Source: Manihot esculenta
Lineage: Eukaryota; Streptophyta; Magnoliopsida; Malpighiales; Euphorbiaceae
Assembly (NCBI RefSeq): GCF_001659605.2
Contig: NC_035161.2
Location: forward strand, 5,660,662 to 5,724,661
Length of the DNA stretch: 64,000 nucleotides
Direction: 5' to 3'
The position numbers and the translations under genes are program-made. Below, piece after piece: positions 1 through 11,155 of the stretch. Below the pieces are notes generated by a model. It was not told the origin of the DNA. It saw only the letters and a list, made by a program, of their open reading frames with translations, and did not search any database. Numbering within the stretch: the first letter of the stretch is position 1; each line of letters opens with the position of its first letter.

Positions 1-419
1 AGCTCACCTTGGCCGAAAATGGGGAAAAAGCTCGCCCGTTTCGGCTAAGGGACCCTTTTATAGTGGCTGGCCAGGCCACGTTCGGGGGCCGAATGTGCCT
101 CCGCATGCATGCCATGTTCGGCGGCCGAACTTGAGGTTCGGCGGCCGAACCTGGACTTCCCTCACTTATGCCTTCGGGGGCCTAAAGCACTCCCGAAGTG
201 CTTGCATGTTTGGCGGCCGAACTAGGGGTTCGGCGGCCGAACCTGAGTTTTCCTCCAATGCTATTTTCATGCAAAAACTCATTTTATTTCATGCTTAAAA
301 CATAAAACACATTAAAACATTTTATAAAAACATGGTTCCTACCCTTCTAGAGGCCTCCGACATCCAAGATTCCACCGGACGGTAGGAATCCCGATACCGG
401 AGTCTAGCCGGGTATTATA
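1..419 (-). mobile_element. Chromovirus LTR, right-hand part, cut by window edge
   Basis: This is the terminal 0.4 kb of an LTR of the same family as those at 2673-5012 and 7013-9162. It shares the inverted TATA box (TTTTATA, 56-62), the GGCTGGCCAGGCCAC palindrome just after it, several TTCGGCGGCCGAA units (from about 117 to 241) and the terminal CCGGGTATTA block. The last two bases are TA instead of the usual CA. The LTR ends inside the protease reading frame of element E1, so it is best read as the 5' LTR of a minus-strand element inserted into E1 whose body lies off the left edge. The target duplication cannot be tested here. Confidence 0.85.
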
Positions 420-2400
420 ATATCAAACCTTTAGGTGTACTCCCTTTGTCTCCTCTGAAGACAACCTCTGACCGATCCTGACATCTGAACTTGACTACCT
501 TGTCTCTGCAATCCAAGGTAGCACCATGGGTAGATAGCCAATCCAGCCCTAGAATGACGTCAAAATCTATCAAATCTAGAACCACAAGGTCGGCTGAAAG
601 GCATCTTCCCTCAACAAAAACTGGACTACACTGGCAGACTGACTCTGCCACTGACGGGTCACACTTGGGTCTACTGACCCATAGGGGACACTCTAACCCA
701 GAGACCATCAAACCCAATCTCTCGACGGCCCTCGGAGCAATGAAAGAATGAGAAGCACCAGAGTCCATCAAGGCATAAACATCTGAACAACCAATGATGA
801 GATTACCTGACACCACGGTGTTTGATGCATTTGCCTCCTGCTGTGTCATGGTGAAGATCTGTGCTGGAGCTAATGGACCTTCACCCCTGAAACCCGCTGA
901 AGAAGAGGCTGCCCCTCTCCCTTTGCCTCTGCCACTGGCCTGAGTTGCGGCTGGAGCTGCTGGCTGCGCCACACTACCCGAGGCTGTCTGCTGGCACTGT
1001 GCCACAAAAGCTGCCATAGGACACTCCCGTGCCATGTGTCCCTCCTGCCCACATCTGAAGCAGGCTGTCTTCCCAACTAGACATACACCCTTGTGCGGCT
1101 TTCCACACTTCCTACATACTGCATTATCTGCACCTGAGCTCGAGCCACCTCCTAATCCCAAACCTGACTTGATCTTGCTCCAGAAATTATTCTTCTTTGG
1201 CTTCCTGGTGGTGTTGCCCCACCTCTTACTGTCTGAACTCAAAGAGGAAGGGTCTAACTTTCCCCCACCTGGGGTCTTGGAACCAGAAGGCTATGCCACT
1301 GACTGCTTAACTTTCCCTTCGATTATTGCACTAGCCTCCATCCTCCGAGCCATATCCACTATGGCATGGAAACTCTCCCTCTCTGCTAACTGAATCAAGG
1401 AGGAATACCTGGAATGGAGCCTCATGATATACCTCCTTGACTTCATCTGATCTGTGTCCAGATTCTGCCCAGCAAACGGCAACAGCTCCAAGAATCTATC
1501 TATATACTCATCCACATTCATCTCATCTGACTGCCTCAACTGCTCAAATTCAATCATCTTCAACTCCCTTGAACTGTCAGGAAAAGCCCATCCTGCAAAC
1601 CCATTTGCAAACTCCTCCCATGATAGGCTGTCCAATCTCGGGTTCACATAGTTTTTAAACCACTATCGGGCCTTCTTGCATTTTAGTGTGAACCCAGCCA
1701 TCTGAATGGCTCTACTGTCATCAGCTCCTATCTCATCTGTAATCATTCTGACCCTCTCAAGATACACAAACCGGTCATCACCGGTTTCATACTGGGGAGC
1801 ACCCAGCTTCATGTAGTCGGTCATCTTGACCTTGCTCCCTCCAGATGAGCTAGGTTTAGGTATTTGGGTTTCTGGGACGGTAGGTGCTGCTGATGGTGGA
1901 GTAGGTGCAGCATCCCCTGGGATAGGGTTTGCTGTACCTGGGTAGAAGGATGGGGGTGGGTACATAGGGTACTGTGGGTATGGTGGGTATGGCATGTGGG
2001 AGTGGTAAGGGCTAAAGCTGGGGTAATCCGATGTAACTCCCATCGAATACCCGAAATTCTGAGAAAAGGGTGGGTACTGGGGTGGCTGAACAAATTCTGA
2101 GGCCTGAGTGCCTCATTGGGACTCTCCTATGCCCTCTTCCGACATACTCACTCCAAGATTGCCATCCCTCCTCTGATCCACATCCATATCATCCCCCACA
2201 TCCTCTGACATTCCTCCTTGAACTGTTCCCCTTACTGATCCACTTCTGTTCATATCCAAAGACCTTCTAGGGTCTCTCACTGCTCTTTCCCTGCTAGACC
2301 TGCTAGACATTGCCCTTGGCAATGCAGGGGGACGGGCACTCATGCCCTCATCCTCCGGTGGTACTCCAGTCAATCGTGCAGATCGACGAGTTCCTCTCAT
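420..2400 (-). pseudogene. E1 gag-protease, decayed chromovirus polyprotein
   Basis: This is the N-terminal third of a Ty3/Gypsy chromovirus polyprotein. The start used is the ATG at 2400, because [12 protein letters not shown] is conserved at the start of all four copies in the window. In order: a basic/Ser-Arg head, a Pro/Tyr-rich linker, the retrotransposon gag capsid (WFKNYV, LSWEEFANGFAGWAFPDSS), a CRKCGKPHKGVC motif, a CCHC zinc knuckle (CFRCGQEGHMAREC) and an aspartic protease (ALMDSGASHSFI). Stops break it after GESQ (about 2113), after CKKAR (about 1663) and after KQSVA (about 1291). The frame is cut at 419 by a foreign LTR soon after the protease, so no pol is present. It would encode virus-like-particle protein and protease if intact; it is not functional. 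Confidence 0.9.
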
Positions 2401-2655
2401 CCTGTTTACTGAAAAACAACACACATCACATAAACATTAGCATCAAATGGTTCATGTGCAAACACATGAACCCGCATCACATACATCACACACATAGCAT
2501 ATCATTAATGCACATGCATATAATCATGGCATTTCACATCATCATTCAAGACAGGACTCTACATCCTATCCTAGTGGACATGATTTTCCTATTATGCTTG
2601 ACCTTCTATAACCTCTATGAGCCCGACACTCTCTAGGTCCGACCATATGAACCTA

Positions 2656-2669
2656 GGGCTCTGATACCA
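2656..2669 (-). promoter_or_regulatory. E1 primer binding site, initiator Met tRNA
   Basis: On the minus strand this reads TGGTATCAGAGCCC, the standard plant retrotransposon site matching the 3' end of initiator methionine tRNA. It sits three bases inside the 5' LTR boundary at 2673 and therefore fixes the direction of E1 as right to left. Confidence 0.92.
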
Positions 2670-2672
2670 ATC

Positions 2673-5012
2673 TGTAACGACCCGAAAATCGGACCGCTAC
2701 CGGCGCTAGGATCCAGATCGGTTAAGGCCGCCGAGACCCGTAGCAAGCCAAACATTCATCCTGTAGACCTTTTTAGTCCCATACATGATCAACAATTACA
2801 TAAAAATTTAAAACTTTCTCATTTAATCATTCATTCATTCTTTCATTCATTCTTTCATTCCTTCTTTCACCAAGCTTAACCTGTGCATGCACAAATCACA
2901 ACATAAAACCTCTCACTGGAGTCCTCATCAAATACTCCAATGGGGTATCATAACATACATTAAGCTTGGTTTACATAATCATCATTAAACATTTAAGATC
3001 ATGCACTAGAAAGGGATTAACAACATACTATGGTCAAGCACAACTCTAAACTTACATAATCATCAATACATTACATTTCTATACTATACTTTTACATTAC
3101 ATCATATTCATGTCCACATCTATCTATTACATAAAACATAACTCTACTCTTGCTGACCTCCTGGTCTACCCTGTACCTGCAAATCTGGGGGTTAAGGGAG
3201 AGAGGTGAGCTATAAAGCCCAGTGAGCAGAATAAATAAACATTCAATTTAAATTTCATGCTTTCATGATATGCAACACATCACAAAAAAATCACATCAAG
3301 GATGATATTGTCACCAATAGTCCTCTACATTCCAAGGTGCCGGGACGTAGAATGGGTCAACCGGACTTTCTCTTAAACATAACATATCATAACATTCCAA
3401 CGTGCCGGGACGTAGAATGGGTCAACCGGTCTTTCTCTTACATAGTGCCGGGACGTAGAATGGGTCAACCAGACTTTCATACCATACCATACCGTATCAT
3501 ATTACATCATATCATATTGAGGACTTAGGATCATCCAACATCCATCCACATCATCATCAAATTATGCAATGCAACATATTCGTGAATTCTAATGCAAACA
3601 ACCTAGAATATCACATGGCATTCGTGATGCATGAACATGCTCAAATCTATATTTATTTGCTTTAAATCATAAGTGTTTATTCTACTCACCTCAGGTTAGC
3701 TCTGACAAAACACTGAAGCAGCTGTCTCACTGCTGGGGTCCTCGGTTCCTCGGGTCCGAACCTATACAGGTGGACTCAAATGAGGGACCAAACATCCATG
3801 AACATGACTCTAAAATACTCCCCAAAAACCCCCTAAAACACCTTAAAACAATCACATAAATCATGCAAAGGAAGGCTGAACAGGGCACTTTCGGCGGCAG
3901 GTTCGGCGGCCGAAAGTCCCTCCAGAGCCGAAAGTCATGCACCTTCGGCGGCACTTTCGGCGGCTGAAGGTTCCCTCCAGAGACGAAACTCATACATGTT
4001 CGGCGGCATCTTCGGCGGCTGAAACTCCCTTCCAGAGCTGAAAGTCCACTTTCGAGGGCAGGGTTCGGCAGCCAGAAGTTGGCCTCCACAGGCAGGTTCG
4101 TCGGCCGAAAGAGCCTTCGGCTGCCGAACCTGAGTTCTTCCCAAGGGCAGAACTCAACCTCTTTCATGCATAAAAACCTCCCAATCCATTCCATCATGCA
4201 TTTACCTAGTCTACAACATGCAAACTCAAGCCAACATGCACATAGGGGTCTCAAACTAACTTAAACCCCAACCAAAACACATCAAACAACCCACATTGCT
4301 CATAAGCATAACATAAACCCATAAACTCAACAATAACCTAAACATACATTTCTACCCCATAGATCTTCATAAAACTTGTTTAAAACATACAAGGAAGGTT
4401 GGATCTAAGCTTACCTCTTGAAGATCGAGAGGAAAGACGATCCTAGCTTGGAGATAGGGAGAAATCAACTCTTTGGTCTCCAAGATTCAAAACTTGCTCT
4501 TTTGCTCAAATATCTTCAAACCAAGTGAAAACTCATAAGAAAATCATGAAGATTCGAAGGAAGAAGCTCAAAATCGATGAGGGACAGCGGAGGACTCACC
4601 TTGGCCGAAAACGGGGAAAAAAGCTCACTCGTTCAGACAATGGGACCCCTTTATAGGTGGCTGGCCAGGCCACTTTCGGAGGCCTAACGTGCCTCCGCAT
4701 GCATGCCATGTTCGGCGACCAAACATAAGGTTCGGCGGCCAAACCTGGACTTTCCTCACTTATGCCTTCGGGGGCCTAAAGCACTCCCGAAGTGCATGCA
4801 TATTCGGCAGCCAAACTTGAGGTTTGGCAGCCGAACCTGGGTCTTCCTACAAGGTTATTTTCATACAAAACTCATTTCCTTTCTTGCTAAAAACCATAAA
4901 ATACATTAAAACATTTTATGAAAACATGGTTTTACCCTTCTAGAGGTTTTCGACATCCGAGATTCCACCGGACGGTAGGAATTTCGATACCGGAGTCTAG
5001 CCGGGTATTACA
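2673..5012 (-). mobile_element. E1 5' LTR (chromovirus, 2.34 kb)
   Basis: On the plus strand it begins TGTAACGACC and ends CCGGGTATTACA, so in element sense it starts TGTAATACCC and ends CGTTACA. In element sense the order is: TATA box (TTTATA on the plus strand at 4650-4655) with an adjacent GGCTGGCCAGGCCAC palindrome, a first block of TTCGG..CCGAA units just upstream, a second block at about 3890-4130, and hairpin repeats at 3336-3474. The primer binding site follows directly on the left. It is inserted into the antisense ORF of T1. The partner LTR is off the left edge, so age cannot be estimated. Confidence 0.93.
3336..3474 (-). repeat. Three hairpin repeat units in E1 LTR
   Basis: Three copies of a unit of about 30 bp share the loop word GGGACGTAGAATGGGTC. 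Stem arms are CCGG (3340-3343) with CCGG (3361-3364), CCGG (3405-3408) with CCGG (3426-3429), and CCGG (3448-3451) with a mutated CCAG (3469-3472). This is the same position as the CCAGG/CCTGG hairpins of the other LTR subfamilies. Confidence 0.85.
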
Positions 5013-5480
5013 CTGGACAAGCTCTAGGCGGACCTGGATCAGGCGATGAGAATCGGGGAAAAGTAGTTGAGAATCAAGTAGCCTTGCTTCAACGCCAATT
5101 CTAGGAGCTGCAATCTCAAGTTGAGGAGAATTGTGTCGCCTCCAACAAAATTGCTGAACTAGAGGCAGAGCTTTAGGAGACGGTGGCCCGGGCAAGAGAG
5201 ATGTTCATTGAGAGCCAAGACTTGGTCAAGAAGAAGCTAGTAATGGTTTGCTTCTGAAAACTTTACTTGGATAGACGACATCTTCCAAGAAGAGGAGGGA
5301 GATGAGAATGAGCAAGAAGAGAAAGGACAAGTTGAAGATAGTCCCGCCAATCGAGTCTCTGCAAATGATGTAATAGATGTAGAGAATGAAAATGTAACAG
5401 AGGCTTGAGAGGAGGAAACTGAAGACATCTCTCCTCCTATATAATCTTTTGTAATGAAAATATATTTTTTGCATATCTTG
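5013..5480 (+). pseudogene. T1 antisense ORF, C-terminal part (Tat-type element)
   Basis: This is a plus-strand coding remnant lying antisense in the minus-strand Tat element T1. It matches the end of the longer antisense ORF of T2 (minus strand, about 47240-47700). The shared parts are a coiled-coil-like stretch, then a frame with TWIDDIFQEEEGDENEQEE and an acidic tail ending in a stop near 5408, then a similar AT-rich 3' end reaching about 5485. Several in-frame stops are present before the acidic tail. The N-terminal Transposase_28-like part is missing because E1 inserted at 5012. The role of these extra ORFs is not known. Confidence 0.72.
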
Positions 5481-5639
5481 TCATTATTTTTACTGACTCG
5501 TTTAGGACCCTTGTTCAGGACTCTCATCCAATCAAAACTTAAATAATTATTTTAAAAGACTAGCTAAGGGGTTAACACCTAACCAAAGAATTTGGTAAAT
5601 ATTGCCTTTGCTAAAAAATGATTAAATTAGGCTCGCTAA

Positions 5640-6610
5640 TAAGACATAATACCCTGTCATTGGCCTAACTAGTGCCTTCTTCGTGGCCATAAAATAAATA
5701 ACGTAGAAAGTTTATAGAATGGGACCAATACGCGGGCATGTGGCCATGCAGATACGCACTTAGGCATGAAATGCCTTATAGATTTTCTCATAAATGTGGG
5801 GCCAACACCTAGTCATAAGGGCTTGGCGGATACCCGCCTTGCATCTTGGCATAAAATGCATTGGTAACTTTTTATAAGGTGGAACTAACACCCGATCGCA
5901 TGGCCTTGCAGATACCCATCTTGTGGCCTGACATAAAATACCTTAACTTTTGTGCAGCGGGGCTAACACTCGGTGCATGGCCTAGCGAATACCCGCCTTA
6001 TAGCCTAGCTAACACTTGCCTTATGGCTTGGGCATGTGGTCTGGCTAACACTCGCATTATGCCTTGAACATAAAATGCCTTAAAAAATTTTGTGAAACGG
6101 GACTAACGCCCAATCGCATGGCCTAGCTAACACTCACCTTATGGCCTGGGCATAAAATGCCTTTTAAACTTTTTATAAAGCAGGACTAACGCCTGGTCAT
6201 GTGGCCTGATAGATACCTGCCTTGTGGCCTTGCGTAAAATGTCTTGTTTAGCGAGACTAACTCTCAGATTATAGCTTGGCATAAAATACCTTATTTAGCG
6301 AGACTAATACTCAGATTATGGCCTGACGAAACCCGCCTTGTGGCCTAGCATAAGAAGCCTTATTTAACGGGACTAACACTCGAATTATGGCCTGACGGAA
6401 CCTGCCTTGTGGCCTGGCATAAGATATCTTGTTTAGTGGGACTAACACCCGAATTATAGTCTAACGGAACCCCCTTGTGGCCTGGCATAAGATGTCTTAT
6501 TTAGCAGGACGAATACCTAGATTATGGCCTAGTGGAACTCACCTTGTGGCCTAGCATAAGATGCCTTATTTAGCGGGACTAACACTCGAATTATAGAGCC
6601 TGGCAAATAC
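5640..6610 (+). repeat. T1 minisatellite, about 69 bp units
   Basis: Degenerate tandem repeats of a unit containing GGGACTAACACTCG, GCCTGACGGAACC and CTTGTGGCCTGGCATAAGAT. The GGGACTAAC word recurs at 6367, 6436, 6504 and 6573, a spacing of 68-69 bp. Units further left are longer and more diverged. The block lies between the integrase tail and the antisense ORF of T1. The T2 element has a related block in the same place. It has no credible coding capacity. Confidence 0.85.
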
Positions 6611-6699
6611 TCGCTTTGTGGCTTTTGATGAATGCTCTTTAATCTTTTTGAAGAAAGCAACTCCATCGTCTCTTGTCATTGAATAACACAACACATGAA

Positions 6700-7012
6700 A
6701 AAATACATCATTAAATGTTATTAATAGCCATCTAACTTGGCCAGCTTATAAGACCCTAGACGAATATCTTTTGAGATCTTAAATGGTTCTTTCCAGTTTT
6801 TGCTCAACTTACTAGACCCGACATTACCGCCTGTTGCATTTATTCTTTCAAGGACTAAGTCCCCCACATTAAAAGCTCAAGACTTGACTCTACAATTCAA
6901 CATTCTAAAAATTTTATTCCTGTAAATCACCATTCTGATTGCAGCCTTTTCTTGTAAGAACTCGGCTTAATCCAGTTTGAACTGCATTTCTTCAGAGTTT
7001 CCTGAGATTTCA
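6700..7012 (-). pseudogene. T1 integrase C-terminal region (Tat Gypsy), main part
   Basis: Translated on the minus strand this gives the integrase tail of Tat-type Gypsy elements. It reads EEMQFKLD.AEFLQEKAAIRM, then a GDLVL core (NVGDLVLERINATGG), then KLSKNWKEPFKISKDIRLGSYKLAKLDG. This is the SH3-like C-terminal domain that contacts DNA. A few stops are present. The upstream continuation is at 9168-9238 and 37100 onward, separated by two later insertions. The catalytic core of the integrase is absent, so the element is defective. Confidence 0.78.
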
Positions 7013-7258
7013 TGTAATACCCGGCTAGACTCCGGTATCGGAATTCCTACCGCCCGGTAGAATCTCGGATGTCGGAAACCTCTAGAAGGGTAAAATCATA
7101 TTTTTATAAAATGTTTTCATGTATTTTATGGTTTTAAGTAGGAAAGAAATTAAGTTTTTAAATGAAAATGACCATTGAGGAAAATCCAGGTTCGGCCGCC
7201 GAACATGGTGGAGTTTTGGAGTCACCTTTGGCTTCCGAAGGTGGTCTGGCCAGCCACC

Positions 7259-7267
7259 TATAAAAGG
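7259..7267 (+). promoter_or_regulatory. TATA box of solo LTR
   Basis: TATAAAAGG lies about 250 bp from the LTR start, directly after the conserved palindromic CTGGCCAGCCACC. The same arrangement, inverted, is in the LTRs at 1-419, 2673-5012, 9239-11964, 17265-19414, 33525-35674 and 35680-37094. That makes it the likely core promoter of the family. Confidence 0.75.
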
Positions 7268-8436
7268 CCCCATGGTCGAAAATGGGCGAGTTTTCTCCCC
7301 TATTTTCGGTCAACAGTGAGTCCATGCTCTCCCATGGTTGGTTTTGATGATTTTTCTCAAATCTTTCAAGTTTTAACTTGGTTTTGAAGATTTTTGAAGC
7401 TAAGATCAAGTTTTGGAGCTTGGAGATCCAAGGAGCTAGATTTCTCCCATCTCCAAGTTAGGATCGTCTCTCCTCTCGATCTTCAAGAGGTAAGCTTAGA
7501 TCCTACCTTTCTTGTATGTTTTAAACAAGTTTTGAGGGGTTATGGGGTAGAAATGCATGTTTAGGTTAGTTGATTTTTGTTAGGGTTAATATTGAGTTTA
7601 TGGATAATGTGTGTTGTATGAGTTGCTATATGTGTTTGTGTTGGAGTTTAGGTTAGTTTGAGACCCCTATATGCTTATGTATGTGTGTATGCATGTTGTA
7701 GAATAGCTAAATGCATGTTTGAATGGTTTGGGAGGCAAAATGTGCATGAGGAGGCTGAGTTCTGCCACTTTGGAAGAACTCAGGTTCGGCAACCGAAGGA
7801 GTTTCGGCCGTCGAACCTGCCTGTGGAGGTAAGCCTTTGGCTGCCGAACCCTGCCCCCGAAAGTTGGACTTTTGGCTCTGGAGGGGAGTTTCGGCCGCCG
7901 AAGGTGCCGCCGAACATGCATGAGTTTTGTCTCTGGAAGGGACTTTCAGCCGCCGAAGGTGCCGCCGAAAGTGGGTGAGTTTCGGCTCTGGAGGGACTTT
8001 CGGCCGCCGAACCTGCCGCCGAAAGTGCCCTGTTCAGCCTTCTTTTGCATGTTTTCTATGATTGTTTTAAGGCGTTTTAGGGGGGTTTTGGGGAGTTGTT
8101 TAGAGTCATGTTCATGTATGTTTGGTCCCTCATTTGAGTCCACCTGTGTAGGTTCGGACCCGAGGAACCGAGGACCCCAGCAGTGAGTTAGCTGCTTCAA
8201 TGTCTTTTCAGAGCTAGCCTGAGGTGAGTAGAATGACTCTTTATGTTTCAAAGCAAATAATGAAAGTTTTAGCATGATTCACGCATCATGAATGCCATGA
8301 GATATATTAGGTTGTTTGCATTATAATTCACGAATATGTTGCATTGCATATTATGTTGTTGATGTGGATGAACATTGAGTGATCCATTAGCCCTCGTATG
8401 GTATGATATGATATGATGATGACACGGTACGGAAGT

Positions 8437-8524
8437 CCAGGAAGACCCATTCTACGTCCCTGGCACATTGGAATGTTATGATATGTTATGTAAGAGAAAG
8501 ACCAGGACCCATTCTACGTTCTGG
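8437..8524 (+). repeat. Two hairpin units in solo LTR
   Basis: Arms CCAGG (8437-8441) and CCTGG (8459-8463) enclose a loop containing GACCCATTCTACGTC. The second unit has CCAGG (8502-8506) with TCTGG (8520-8524), where one G-C pair has become G-U. The loop is the reverse complement of that in the E1 LTR, but the stem differs (CCAGG/CCTGG here, CCGG/CCGG there). Confidence 0.82.
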
Positions 8525-9162
8525 CACTATTGGATATGTAGAGGGCTATTGGTGACAAGTTCATCCTTAAGGTGTTTTGTTTGTGATGTGATGCATTTCA
8601 TGAAAGCATGAATTTTAAATATAATGTTTTACTATTCTGCTCACTGGGCTCTAGTAGCTCACCCCATTCCCTTAACCCCCAAGTTTGTAGGTACGGAATA
8701 GATCAGGAAGTCAGCAAGAGTAAAGAAGTCATGTTTTATGTAATAGCTAGATGTGGACATGAAAATAATGTAATGTAAAGTATAGTACAGTAATGTAATG
8801 TAATGATGTTTATTGAGGTTTAGAGTTGTATTTGACCCTAGTATGTTGGTTAATCCCTTTTGCACATGATCTGTAAAATGTTTTATTGATGTTTTATGTA
8901 AACCAAGCTTATTGTATGATATGATACCCCATTGGAGCAATTGATGAGAGCTCCAGTGTGGGGTTTTATGTTTATGACTTTGTGCATGCACAGGTTAAAC
9001 TTGGTAAATGAATGAAAAAGTTTAAAGTTTTATGTATATGTATGATCATGTATGGGATTTAACAGGTATACAGGATGTATGTTAGGCTTGCTACGGGTCC
9101 CGGCGACCTTAAGTCGATCTGGATACTAGCGCCGGTAGCGGTCCGGTTTTCGGGTCGTTACA

Positions 9163-9238
9163 TTTCAGGATGTTGACTTTGGTTTTATGTGAGAATCAGG
9201 TTTCTCCTGCAAGTCGATGGGCAACATCGCTCTCCCGA
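9163..9238 (-). pseudogene. T1 integrase region, short middle piece
   Basis: A 76 bp remnant of T1 between the solo LTR (TSD copy 9163-9167) and E2 (TSD copy CCCGA, 9234-9238). On the minus strand one frame reads RAMLPIDLQEK, matching the conserved integrase stretch of Tat-type Gypsy elements. It joins the piece at 37100 on the far side of E2. Confidence 0.75.
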
Positions 9239-9868
9239 TGTAACGACCCGAGAATCGGACCGCTACCGGTGCTAGGATCCAGATCGACTTAAGGTCGCCG
9301 GGACCCATAGCAAGCCTAACGAGCATCCTGTACAGTTAGTATAATCCCAAACATGATCAAACATTTTCATAAAACATTTAAAACTTTACCTTTAACCAGT
9401 TTGACCTGTATATGCACTATGACTGAACTCATAGAACCCCTAGGGTCAGCATACCCTATGTCAAACTCGGTCCATCACATGTAACAACATAAAATAAAAC
9501 TCATGTACAAAGGGATTATCCAACTCGGGCCAAGCACAATACTATAACTCTGAACATATAACATAACTCTTTTACATCCTTACATAACTTTACATTACAT
9601 CATGTCCACTACTATTCTATTACATATCATGACCATAACCATATCTTGCCGTCTTCCTGAACTACCTCTGACCCTGCAAGCCTGGGGTTAGGGGAAAGGG
9701 GTGAGCTAAAAAGCCCTGTGAGCGGAAACCACAAAAGAAAATAGTTCATTTTAACGTATGCTATCATGGAATGCGTCACATCACAAATATATCACTTCAA
9801 GGATGAATCTGTCACCAATAGCCCTCTACATATCAATCTCGTACCATAACAAGTCAAAATGCTCTATG

Positions 9869-9976
9869 CCAGGGGCGATACGGCCACGCCTGGACTTCAC
9901 ATACTCTATGCCAGGGCGATACGGCCACGCCTGGACTTCTCATACTCTATGCCAGGGGCGATACGGCCACGCCTGG
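9869..9976 (-). repeat. Three hairpin units in E2 3' LTR
   Basis: Units of about 42 bp contain CTCTATGCCAGG, then GCGATACGGCCACG, then CCTGG. Arms are CCAGG/CCTGG at 9869-9873 with 9889-9893, about 9911 with 9930, and 9952-9956 with 9972-9976. The middle unit lacks one G of the loop. Confidence 0.87.
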
Positions 9977-11155
9977 GCTTCTCATCTCATATCATATCGT
10001 ACATGCCATATCATATCATTTCATATCATGTCATAACATACTGAGGGCTAGAGGATCATCCAGTATCCATCCACATCATCATCATCGTATTATGCAATGC
10101 ATCATATTCGTGAATTCTAATGCAAACAACCTATTGCATAACATGGTGTTCATGATGCATGGACATGCTTGAACATGCTGAAAACATTTGATTTAAAACA
10201 TAAGGGTTAGTTCCACTCACCTCTGGCTAGCTCTGGACTAACTTTGAAGCAGCTAACACTGCTAAACACCTCGGTTCCTCGGGTCCGATCCTACACAGGT
10301 GGACTCCAGTGAGGTGCCAAACATACTCTAAACAACTCATAAACAACTATCCAAAAACCCCCCCTAAAGCGTCACTTAAACATGCATAGAAAACACTCAT
10401 GAAAAGGCTGGACAGGGCACTTTCGGCGGCACTTTCGGCGGCCGAAGGTCCCTTCCAGAGACGAAAGTCATGCAGGTTCGGGGGCACCTTCGGCGGCCGA
10501 ACCTTCTCTCCAGAGACGAAAGTCAGGCACTTTCGGCGGCCGAACATTACCTTTGGCGGCCGAAAGTCTACTTTCAAGCCAAAACTCAACTTTCGGGGGC
10601 AAGGTTAGGCGGCCAAACCATGCATCCTCAGGCAGGTTCGGCGGCCGAAACCACCTTCGGCGGCCGAACCTGAGTTCTTCCAGAACTCAGCCCTTCTGCA
10701 TACAAGCCTCCCAACCTCTCAAAACAAGCCTCCAACCTCTTAAAACATGCCTAAACTTCTCAAAACCAAGCATAAACCCTAGTCATGCATAAAGGAGCTT
10801 AACAACTAGATTAAACTCCAAAAACAACATCAAAAGCATACATAGGTAGCTTTTGACCCACATAGGCCAAAACCACCAAAACATCCCACAAATCTCACTT
10901 GCTCTTTCCCAAATATGCATACACTCTCCCACATGCATAAACCAGCTCAAACACATCACATAAGCATACATTGGGCATAAAACCCACATAAACCCTAACA
11001 TGCATATCTACCCATACTCAACCATCAAAACATCTTCAAACTTGCTTAAAACTTCTTTAAAATATAAAGGAAGCATAGATCTACACTTACCTCTTGAAGA
11101 TCGAGGGTTGGTGCGACCCAAAGCTTGAGATGTGGAGAACCCAAACTCTTAAAGT

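Larger units (their letters stand above)
7013..9162 (+). mobile_element. Solo chromovirus LTR with TSD TTTCA
   Basis: A 2150 bp LTR in plus orientation, from TGTAATACCC to CGGGTCGTTACA. It is flanked by the 5 bp duplication TTTCA at 7008-7012 and 9163-9167, which shows insertion followed by LTR-LTR recombination that removed the body. It has a TATA box (TATAAAAGG, 7259-7267) preceded by the GGCCAGCCAC palindrome. Many TTCGG/CCGAA units lie at 7788-8025, and hairpin units at 8437-8524. It interrupts the integrase region of T1. Confidence 0.95.

Noticed and set aside
95..298. Many open frames giving FGGRT, RRPNL, SAAEP or RPPK-rich peptides (also near 3727-4254, 7658-8186, 10347-10673, 18202-18703, 24287-24640, 34462-34963)
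   Set aside because: They are translations of the TTCGGCGGCCGAA arrays in LTRs, open on both strands because of the motif, not because of coding selection.
2656..2669. Initiator Met primer site as a sign of an integrated plant pararetrovirus
   Set aside because: The same site is used by chromoviruses, and the element has paired LTRs, integrase and a chromodomain, which pararetroviruses lack.
9758..10036. Frame with repeated SMPGAIRPRLDF-like peptide
   Set aside because: It is the hairpin minisatellite of the E2 LTR read in one frame; the unit length is a multiple of three in part of the array only.
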